Shown: positions 1 through 4,064 of the stretch, piece by piece | Layout: each line of letters begins with the position of its first letter | Numbering within the stretch: position 1 is the first letter of the stretch | Source: Lachnospiraceae bacterium | Lineage (GTDB): Bacteria > Bacillota_A > Clostridia > Lachnospirales > Lachnospiraceae | Assembly (NCBI GenBank): GCA_009774655.1 | Contig: VSOD01000296.1 | Location: 1-5,511 of the forward strand | Reading direction: 5' to 3' | Length of the DNA: 5,511 nt | Made by a program: the position numbers and the translations under genes | Notes under the pieces: model-generated | Database searches by the model: none | What the model saw: the letters and a program-made list of their open reading frames with translations, nothing else | What the model was told of the DNA's origin: nothing

Positions 1-105
1 ATCGTATGCCGTGGAAGTTTTCTTAACGCCTGTTTTTACAGTTTACGGCTAATCGGCTGCGGGCGGTAACGTCTTTTCGGATGAGAAAATTGAAGAGAAT
101 ATGGC

Positions 106-135
106 TTGCGTTTTTAAGCAGAGTTATTGTACAAT
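106..135 (+). promoter_or_regulatory. possible promoter of the chemoreceptor gene
   Basis: A candidate -10 box TACAAT lies at 130-135 and a weak -35 candidate TTGCGT at 106-111, with an 18-bp spacer. The -10 matches the SigA consensus at 5 of 6 positions, but the -35 matches only in its TTG. The -10 box falls inside a perfect palindrome (124-137). The implied leader is about 65 nt. I saw no clear SigD/sigma-28 type flagellar promoter, although such promoters often drive orphan chemoreceptor genes. Confidence 0.35.
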
Positions 136-137
136 AA
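124..137. repeat. perfect 14-bp palindrome overlapping a -10 box
   Basis: The sequence TTATTGTACAATAA is exactly self-complementary over 14 bp, with no spacer. It lies 70 bp upstream of the chemoreceptor start codon and covers the candidate -10 box at 130-135. Its size and position suit a dimeric repressor site, but it could also be chance in AT-rich DNA. No cognate regulator can be named from the sequence. Confidence 0.45.
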
Positions 138-192
138 AGAAGTGTGAGAAGAAATTTTCGCGCAGTGAAATACATATTAAAGGTGTCAGGGT

Positions 193-200
193 AAGGAGGT
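193..200 (+). promoter_or_regulatory. strong ribosome binding site of the chemoreceptor gene
   Basis: AAGGAGGT is a near-complete Shine-Dalgarno sequence, 7 nt before the ATG at 208. It fixes the start of the chemoreceptor gene and predicts efficient translation. Confidence 0.9.
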
Positions 201-207
201 AACATTT

Positions 208-1647
208 ATGACAGAGTCACAATACAGGAGATCGAACAGAACGGTGCTCGCGCTTATTGTCGTCATTCTGGTGTATTTCGTTATGGTAATGGGAGCAAGG
301 ACTTTTACGCTGGATGCGGATCTGGGTACGTATCTGAGGGTCGGGGTGCCGGTATTGATGCTGGTCGGTGCGGTCGTTTCCTATGTTTTGTGGAAGGATC
401 AGAAGAAGGGGGCGTTGGGTATGATTATCTGCGCTTCGATCGCGTATGTGGTGGTAGTACTGTTCGGATCGAGTGTGGGTACGTATGCCTATGCTTTCCC
501 GGTACTGTTCGGTGTTATGGCATATTATAACAACAGGTTGATGGTCTGCGGCAATATTCTGATCGTGGTGATCAATTTCACAAGAATCTTTTTGTTGGAT
601 AAGACTCACCTGGAGGATTCGGTAGCGGCTCTGCTGACTATTTTGCTGGTATCGGTTTCGTCTACCGCGATCTGCAGACTGCTGACAACATTTAATGAAG
701 AGAATATAGCGGCTGTCGCAGAAGGAGCGACCAAACAGGAAGAAGCGCAGAAGAAGATGCTGAAGGTGGCGGGCAGCATCATCGAGAACTTTGACGGTGC
801 CATGAACAGGTTAAGCGATCTGCAGAGCAGTGTGGATACGAGCAATTTTGCCATGAGCAATATCGCGGAGAGTACCGATGCCACGGCGCAGTCCATCCAG
901 AGGCAGGCGGATATGTGCGTGGATATCCGCAGCAATACGGACGCGGCAGAAGCAAGTATGCAGGCGATGATCGCGGCTTCCGGCAGGGCAGGCGATATGG
1001 TCGCACAAGGATCGGAGGTTATCTCGAATCTCCGGAAGCAGGCGATGAACGTGGAAGCGGCCAGCGGCGCGACCGTGGAAGTGAGCAATCAGCTGAGCGT
1101 GAAGGTGGAAGAAGTGAAGAACTTCATCGGTGCGATCATGACGATCTCCAGCCAGACGAACCTGCTGGCGCTGAATGCATCCATCGAGGCGGCGCGCGCA
1201 GGAGAGGCCGGCAGAGGATTTGCGGTGGTGGCAGAGGAGATCCGTCAGCTTTCCGAGCAGACACAGGAAGCGTCCAACCATATCACCAATATCATCAACG
1301 AGCTGATCCACGATACGAAGAGCGTGACCGAGAGCGTGAACAGTGCGGCGGAATCCGTTGCCAGACAGAATGAACTGATCCAGGCTACGGAAGAGAAGTT
1401 CGAGAAGATGGACGAGGAAGTGCAGATCCTGACACAGCATGTTCAGAACAGCGAAGTGACGATCGCCAGCATTTTGGACAGCACGAATGCGATCTCGGAT
1501 GATATCTCCCAGTTGTCCGCAGCCAGCGAGGAAGTGGCGGCATCGAGTATGGAGGGTCTTAAGAATTCGGAGACGACAGTACAGAACATGCAGGCATGTA
1601 AAGAGATTCTGGAAGAGATCTTCAGCCTTGCGAAGCAGTTGCAGTAA
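208..1647 (+). CDS. methyl-accepting chemotaxis protein (membrane-embedded, no HAMP)
   Basis: A 479-residue chemoreceptor that should signal to the CheA/CheW array at the inner face of the membrane. Residues about 12-160 hold some six hydrophobic segments (near 12-30, 44-62, 69-86, 93-106, 111-130 and 137-158) joined by short loops, so there is no sizeable extracellular ligand domain. After the last segment the chain goes straight into a long coiled coil (about 165-479) with no recognisable HAMP domain. The signalling hairpin tip is clear at about 305-350, including NLLALNASIEAARAGEAGRG (318-337). A Glu/Ala-rich stretch at 435-446 resembles a methylation region. No CheR-docking pentapeptide ends the protein. 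The start is set by a strong ribosome site. No che or flagellar gene is adjacent, so it appears to be an orphan receptor transcribed alone. The ligand is unknown; the multi-helix membrane region may itself be the sensor. The class is certain from the hairpin; the helix count is approximate. Confidence 0.95.
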   Translation: MTESQYRRSNRTVLALIVVILVYFVMVMGARTFTLDADLGTYLRVGVPVLMLVGAVVSYVLWKDQKKGALGMIICASIAYVVVVLFGSSVGTYAYAFPVLFGVMAYYNNRLMVCGNILIVVINFTRIFLLDKTHLEDSVAALLTILLVSVSSTAICRLLTTFNEENIAAVAEGATKQEEAQKKMLKVAGSIIENFDGAMNRLSDLQSSVDTSNFAMSNIAESTDATAQSIQRQADMCVDIRSNTDAAEASMQAMIAASGRAGDMVAQGSEVISNLRKQAMNVEAASGATVEVSNQLSVKVEEVKNFIGAIMTISSQTNLLALNASIEAARAGEAGRGFAVVAEEIRQLSEQTQEASNHITNIINELIHDTKSVTESVNSAAESVARQNELIQATEEKFEKMDEEVQILTQHVQNSEVTIASILDSTNAISDDISQLSAASEEVAASSMEGLKNSETTVQNMQACKEILEEIFSLAKQLQ

Positions 1648-1702
1648 TCAGAAAGAGTTGCTGCCATACGGACGTACAGCCCGCGGCAGTGTAGAGAAAA
1701 AC

Positions 1703-1739
1703 AGGAAAGCCGGTGCACTGAGGGTGCACCGGCTTTCCT
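1703..1739. terminator. hairpin terminator between convergent genes
   Basis: A perfect 16-bp inverted repeat (1703-1718 with 1724-1739) encloses a 5-nt loop, TGAGG. It lies 55 bp after the chemoreceptor stop and 16 bp beyond the stop of the minus-strand gene. Read on the minus strand the stem is followed almost at once by GTTTTTCTC, a good U-tract. Read on the plus strand the following bases (TCGTACTG) are poor in T. It is therefore a canonical intrinsic terminator for the minus-strand gene and probably also a barrier or 3' end for the chemoreceptor transcript. Confidence 0.85.
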
Positions 1740-1755
1740 TCGTACTGTTGTGCTT

Positions 1756-2073
1756 TTAAGCATATTCCCGCATATTTATCAAGATGTGACAGGGAAGGGC
1801 GTCTTTCGTGTAGCCGTTGGTACGGACGTGAATTGTTTTCGCCCGCTCCTGTTCACAAGCCTCATCCAGAACTTTGGAGAAAAGAATCGTCTCAAAAGGT
1901 TTGGACGGGTTCTGTCCGGACTGGCGATTTTGGTTTTCAGAGGAAACTCTCTTTAACGGGGTGATCGCCCTGACCGCTTCGATTCTATAAGATTTTTCCA
2001 ATGCATAGTTTGCGGTAATCCCTCCTCTTCTATCTAAACACGCTTCCTTTGTAATATATATATCGTCAGGCAT
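1756..2073 (-). CDS. small protein of unknown function (105 aa)
   Basis: I do not recognise a family. The product is 105 residues, soluble and charged, with no signal peptide or membrane segment. It divides into an N-terminal part (about 1-40), a polar, probably flexible linker rich in Ser, Asn, Gln and Pro (about 43-57), and a C-terminal part (about 58-105) with a predicted helix around FETILFSKVLDEACEQERAK followed by a strand-like stretch (IHVRTNGYT). It is probably real: it is the only coherent open frame in a gap of some 600 bp, it has its own terminator 16 bp past the stop, and its composition is normal for a protein. Against it, the ribosome site before the ATG is weak (only an AAGAAA-like stretch). 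A GGAGG-like run inside the gene (2017-2021) has no well-spaced in-frame start. The gene converges on the chemoreceptor and diverges from the repressor. No function is proposed. Confidence 0.65.
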   Translation of the reverse strand: MPDDIYITKEACLDRRGGITANYALEKSYRIEAVRAITPLKRVSSENQNRQSGQNPSKPFETILFSKVLDEACEQERAKTIHVRTNGYTKDALPCHILINMREYA

Positions 2074-2174
2074 TTTGTTTTCTTAACACTATTTTAACAG
2101 AAAAAATAAAAATATAAAACAGTAAAAATTATTAATTTCTATAAAAATAAATAAATAATCTGAAAATTTCAATC
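2074..2174. other. very AT-rich intergenic stretch without a gene
   Basis: This gap between two divergent genes is made up largely of runs of A and T, with A-tracts such as AAAAAATAAAAATATAAAA. No open frame of credible composition lies in it. It may act as curved upstream DNA or as an UP-like element for the repressor promoter, and it probably holds the promoter of the minus-strand gene. It contrasts sharply with the flanking GC-richer coding DNA. Confidence 0.6.
2091..2099 (-). promoter_or_regulatory. possible extended -10 promoter of the minus-strand gene
   Basis: Read on the minus strand, TGTTAAAAT combines a TG extension with a TAAAAT -10 box (TAAAAT at 2096-2091). No good -35 is visible in the T-rich DNA upstream. 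The implied leader is only about 11 nt, which leaves little room for a ribosome site, so a start farther upstream is also possible. The surrounding AT richness makes chance matches likely. Confidence 0.25.
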
Positions 2175-2181
2175 CCAAAAA

Positions 2182-2199
2182 GGTTGATATATGACTACC
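2182..2199. promoter_or_regulatory. left operator candidate for the BlaI-type repressor
   Basis: GGTTGATATATGACTACC is an imperfect 18-bp palindrome (6 of 9 base-pair positions symmetric) centred at 2190.5. It overlaps the -35 box and the spacer of the repressor promoter. A repressor dimer bound here would block RNA polymerase. The outer GGT...ACC and AT-rich centre are shared with the right site. Assignment to the adjacent repressor is inference from position and symmetry. Confidence 0.55.
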
Positions 2200-2212
2200 A
2201 AACTGTTATATT
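2184..2212 (+). promoter_or_regulatory. SigA-type promoter of the BlaI-type repressor gene
   Basis: A -35 box TTGATA (2184-2189) and a -10 box TATATT (2207-2212) are separated by exactly 17 bp, each close to consensus. Transcription would start near 2219, giving a leader of about 35 nt. Both flanks are covered by the operator-like palindromes, so the promoter is probably repressed by the product of the gene it drives. Confidence 0.75.
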
Positions 2213-2215
2213 TTA

Positions 2216-2233
2216 GGTAGTCATATGTCAACC
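2216..2233. promoter_or_regulatory. right operator candidate for the BlaI-type repressor
   Basis: GGTAGTCATATGTCAACC is an 18-bp palindrome with 7 of 9 positions symmetric, centred at 2224.5 over the predicted transcription start. It is the inverted copy of the left site, 34 bp away centre to centre. BlaI/MecI proteins bind dyads of about this size; those of staphylococci have TACA/TGTA cores, which this site does not match, so a diverged specificity is implied. Confidence 0.6.
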
Positions 2234-2243
2234 TTTTTGGAAC

Positions 2244-2248
2244 GGAGG
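2244..2248 (+). promoter_or_regulatory. ribosome binding site of the repressor gene
   Basis: GGAGG lies 5 nt before the ATG at 2254 and decides this start over the internal ATG at codon 6. Confidence 0.85.
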
Positions 2249-2253
2249 ATGTT

Positions 2254-2676
2254 ATGAACAGAACGAATATGCAGCAATCAAAGACAGCTGTGGTCAGATT
2301 ATCGGAAGCGGAGTGGAAGGTGATGTGTCTGCTGTGGGAGGAAGCACCGAAGACAATGATGCAGATCACCAATCATTTCCGGGAAAGCACGGGCTGGAGC
2401 AAACATACGGTGATGACGTTTCTTCGGCGGATGGAGGATAAGAAGGCGATCCACTATGAGGAGGGCGGAAAAGCCAGGCTTTACTACCCGGATATCGGAC
2501 GGGATAAGGCCATCCTGCAGGAGACGGAAGAATTCCTGGAGAAAGTTTTTGAGGGCAGAATGGGGCTGATGCTCAATACGATGGTGGAGAAGAAGGCGCT
2601 GTCCGGTGAAGAGATATCGGAGATGTACGAGATTTTGAGGAAAGCCGAGGAAGAGAACAGGCGTCAGGGGGGATAA
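2254..2676 (+). CDS. BlaI/MecI-family transcriptional repressor
   Basis: A 140-residue protein of the size and layout of BlaI/MecI/CopY repressors. Residues about 15-80 form the winged helix: LSEAEWKVMCLLWEE (16-30) is the signature first helix, GWSKHTVMTFLRRMEDKKAI (47-66) spans the recognition helix, and YEEGGKARLYYP (68-79) is the wing. Residues 83-135 are helical, with a charged region ending in a typical LSGEEISEMYEIL, as in the dimerisation domain. Family members bind operator dyads as dimers and are classically released when a BlaR1/MecR1 membrane protease triggers their cleavage. The next gene begins 7 bp after the stop and resembles only the start of such a protease. A promoter with two flanking palindromes lies directly upstream, which suggests autorepression. 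No beta-lactamase or other resistance gene is in view, so a role in antibiotic response is not supported; many clostridial members control unrelated or unknown targets. Confidence 0.92.
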   Translation: MNRTNMQQSKTAVVRLSEAEWKVMCLLWEEAPKTMMQITNHFRESTGWSKHTVMTFLRRMEDKKAIHYEEGGKARLYYPDIGRDKAILQETEEFLEKVFEGRMGLMLNTMVEKKALSGEEISEMYEILRKAEEENRRQGG

Positions 2677-2683
2677 GGAAGCT

Positions 2684-3022
2684 ATGATTGAGATTTTGGT
2701 GAGTGCTACGGTTCTGATGATCGTGATTCTGTGTCTGCGTCTGCTGACGAAGGGCAGGGTCAGCATGAGGCTCAGATATGCGCTGTGGCTGCTGGTCGCG
2801 CTGCCCGCATCCTTCCCGGTAAAGGTGCAGATACTGGAGGAGGACAACGGCCTGCCGCGGCGGTTTGTATATGCCATGATCACGGTCAACAGTTCCACGG
2901 AGGAGAAATGGCAGCTGTACGTGGCGGACCGGTACGATACCGGCACGATCGAGCTTGCCGGTCTCGACGGGGAGACGTGCCGCAGGCTGCTGGAGGAGAA
3001 GCAGATCGGAAGAGTTGGGTAA
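2684..3022 (+). pseudogene. truncated BlaR1/M56-like membrane protein (remnant or stub)
   Basis: A 112-residue product translated from an ATG preceded by AAGGAA at 4-nt spacing, 7 bp after the repressor gene. Residues 1-49 look like the N-terminus of M56/BlaR1 sensor proteases: a first membrane helix (about 4-21), a short basic loop, then MRLRYALWLLVAL (28-40) entering the second helix and FPVKVQ. The similarity then stops. Residues 50-112 are soluble and acidic, with a strand-rich stretch (FVYAMITVNS, KWQLYVADRYDTGTIELAGL) and a final helix. Full-length members run to several hundred residues with more membrane helices and an HExxH zinc protease motif; here there is no HExxH and only 339 bp before an AT-rich gap. 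The likeliest reading is an internal deletion joining the 5' end to a late or foreign segment. Alternatively it is a functional short membrane protein, since the frame is intact and translation signals are good. Confidence 0.6.
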
Positions 3023-3091
3023 ATATGACTGCTTTTCGGGTGGAAAAATAAATAATATAGGAAAAGTAACGAAAATGGCGAAGTTTAAAAT

Positions 3092-3127
3092 AATACGCGA
3101 TAAGATTCTTTCTTATTGCGTATTTTT
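3092..3127 (+). terminator. probable terminator after the repressor unit
   Basis: A 14-bp stem (3092-3105 with 3111-3124, including one G-U pair) with a 5-nt loop TTCTT ends in TTTTT (3123-3127). It lies 70 bp after the M56-like stop. The stem is AT-rich and therefore of moderate stability, and its last T residues are shared between stem and tail. It also overlaps the upstream part of the next promoter. Confidence 0.55.
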
Positions 3128-3137
3128 GTGGTAGAAT
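3109..3137 (+). promoter_or_regulatory. extended -10 promoter of mecA
   Basis: TGGTAGAAT (3129-3137) is a TG-extended -10 element with a good TAGAAT hexamer. The 17-bp-spaced -35 candidate TTTCTT (3109-3114) is poor, as is common for extended -10 promoters. Transcription would start near 3144, giving a leader of roughly 98 nt. Confidence 0.5.
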
Positions 3138-3166
3138 AATACTGCACCTGAAGATAACGGAAAGAC

Positions 3167-3205
3167 CTGCAGCGGTCGGTTCCGGTATTTTCGCCGGAAT
3201 TGCAG
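3167..3205 (+). other. leader hairpin upstream of mecA
   Basis: Within the predicted mecA leader, CTGCA (3167-3171) can pair with TGCAG (3201-3205) and TTCCGG (3180-3185) with CCGGAA (3194-3199), forming a two-part hairpin with an asymmetric internal loop. No U-tract follows, so it is not a terminator. It could stabilise the 5' end or be incidental. It does not match a riboswitch class I recognise. Confidence 0.3.
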
Positions 3206-3241
3206 TATGAGGCAGGCAGAAAACAGAGGATAACAAGTCAT

Positions 3242-3895
3242 ATGAAATATAAGAAGATCAATGATGCAACAGTACAGTGTATTATTACGGCGGAGGATAT
3301 GCTGGAATATGGTCTGACACTGGCGGATATTTTTGAGAGAAATGAGAAAGGGGAGGGGTTTTTGCGCGATATTATCGAGCGGGCCCATGACGAGATCGGA
3401 TACCAGATCAACGGAGAGAACATTGCCATGCAGATCACGCCGCTGAAGGATAAGGGGCTGGTGGTTACTTTTACAGATGAAAGTCCGATGGGATTTAAGG
3501 ATATTCTTCAACACTTAAAGGATGTGCTGCAGGGTGTCAGCGATGAAGTCAGCAGACAGGAACAGGAGGCGGCCAGAGAGCAGGAGAGCGTATTTGATGA
3601 GAACAGGAGAATGTTCGTGTTCGCATCACTTTATCAGGTCATGCAGTACACGGCGTCCATCCCGAATACCCTTTCGGTGAAGAGTCATCTTTACAAAGAG
3701 GGTGACGTCTACTATCTGGTGCTGGAGAAGAACAGGCTGTCCTATAAGACATTCAATAAGATCAGCGCTCAGGGAGTGGAGTTCGCCAATCTGATCGCGG
3801 TATCCGAGGAGCGTATGCAGTATCTGGAGGAGCATGGCGAATGTCTGATCGCGGACAGGGCAGTGAGCAGGCTGCGCAGGATATATCTGGCCTGA
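3242..3895 (+). CDS. mecA: MecA-family adaptor protein for ClpC
   Basis: A 217-residue protein, close to the 218 of Bacillus subtilis MecA, a cytoplasmic adaptor that delivers substrates to the ClpC unfoldase for ClpP degradation and promotes ClpC assembly. Residues 1-80 match the N-terminal substrate-binding domain: MKYKKINDATVQCIITAEDM, then a GLTLADIF segment and an ERAHDEIGYQ stretch. A polar, acidic linker with many Gln and Glu (about 100-122) leads to the C-terminal ClpC-binding domain (about 123-217), which has the typical LEKNRLSYKTFNKI and C-terminal ERMQYLEEHGECLI segments. The ATG at 3242 is preferred because family homology begins exactly there and AGAGGA sits at 3225-3230; an in-frame TTG at 3200 would add 14 unrelated residues. 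In B. subtilis MecA targets ComK; no comK is visible here, so the substrates are unknown. It is flanked by its own promoter and terminator candidates and is probably monocistronic. Confidence 0.9.
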   Translation: MKYKKINDATVQCIITAEDMLEYGLTLADIFERNEKGEGFLRDIIERAHDEIGYQINGENIAMQITPLKDKGLVVTFTDESPMGFKDILQHLKDVLQGVSDEVSRQEQEAAREQESVFDENRRMFVFASLYQVMQYTASIPNTLSVKSHLYKEGDVYYLVLEKNRLSYKTFNKISAQGVEFANLIAVSEERMQYLEEHGECLIADRAVSRLRRIYLA

Positions 3896-3930
3896 ACAGA
3901 ATAACAGAATCGTAGGATTGGGTAAGTATG

Positions 3931-3968
3931 TGCTGCCAGACCTGACAGGAATTTCGGGTCTGGCAGCA
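3931..3968 (+). terminator. terminator after mecA
   Basis: A 15-bp stem (3931-3945 with 3954-3968, one T-G pair) with an 8-nt loop, located 35 bp after the mecA stop. The following ATTATTGT is only partly T-rich, so termination may be incomplete and some read-through into the helicase gene is possible. The stem is long and GC-rich in its lower half. Confidence 0.75.
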
Positions 3969-4055
3969 ATTATTGTGTCAGGTGCAGTGTCCGCGGCCAT
4001 TGCAGGGAGCGGGCCGGGAAGAACGGCTGCAGTTTAATTTTATTAAAGAAGAAAT

Positions 4056-4060
4056 GGAGA
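4056..4060 (+). promoter_or_regulatory. ribosome binding site of the helicase gene
   Basis: GGAGA (4056-4060) lies 4 nt before the ATG at 4065. The ATG at 4054 is in another frame. I saw no convincing promoter in 3969-4055, so the start of this transcript is uncertain. Confidence 0.65.
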
Positions 4061-4064
4061 GAGC

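Larger units (their letters stand above)
2175..2240. repeat. 25-bp inverted repeat around the repressor promoter
   Basis: Arms 2175-2199 and 2216-2240 are complementary at 24 of 25 positions; the exception would be a G-U pair in RNA. They are separated by 16 bp (2200-2215). The element ends 13 bp before the repressor start codon and contains its predicted -35 and -10 boxes. Since transcription from that promoter would start near 2219, inside the right arm, the hairpin cannot form in that transcript. This favours a DNA-level operator over an RNA terminator or attenuator. A minute transposon-like repeat is the alternative, but no target duplication was noticed. Confidence 0.9.

Noticed and set aside
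1..69. Possible tail of an upstream plus-strand gene (frames ending at 52 or 69)
   Set aside because: Only 16-22 codons are visible, with no recognisable motif and no terminator behind them, so it cannot be supported.
1..207. Cyclic di-GMP or other riboswitch in the chemoreceptor leader
   Set aside because: I looked for the conserved core of GEMM-type riboswitches, which sometimes precede motility genes in Clostridia, and found no match.
811..1440. Long minus-strand open frame (209 codons) opposite the chemoreceptor, with others at 606-1088 and 217-609
   Set aside because: They lie antisense to a certain chemoreceptor gene, and their products are rich in His, Arg, Cys and Leu with no family resemblance or ribosome site; they are shadows of its codon bias.
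1750..1956. Plus-strand open frame of 68 codons after the chemoreceptor
   Set aside because: It starts just after the terminator hairpin with no ribosome site and is opposite the more credible 105-residue gene.
2175..2240. Inverted repeat read as an intrinsic terminator or a small transposable repeat
   Set aside because: The arms contain a promoter with correct spacing, the left arm would not be transcribed from it, and nested dyads suit operators better; no target-site duplication was seen.
2299..2946. Minus-strand open frame of 215 codons across the repressor and the M56-like gene
   Set aside because: It spans two genes with good signals on the plus strand, and the product has low-complexity, shadow-like composition.
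2254..3022. Beta-lactam resistance operon
   Set aside because: A BlaI-type repressor and an M56-like stub are present, but there is no beta-lactamase or penicillin-binding protein gene, and the protease part of the sensor is missing.
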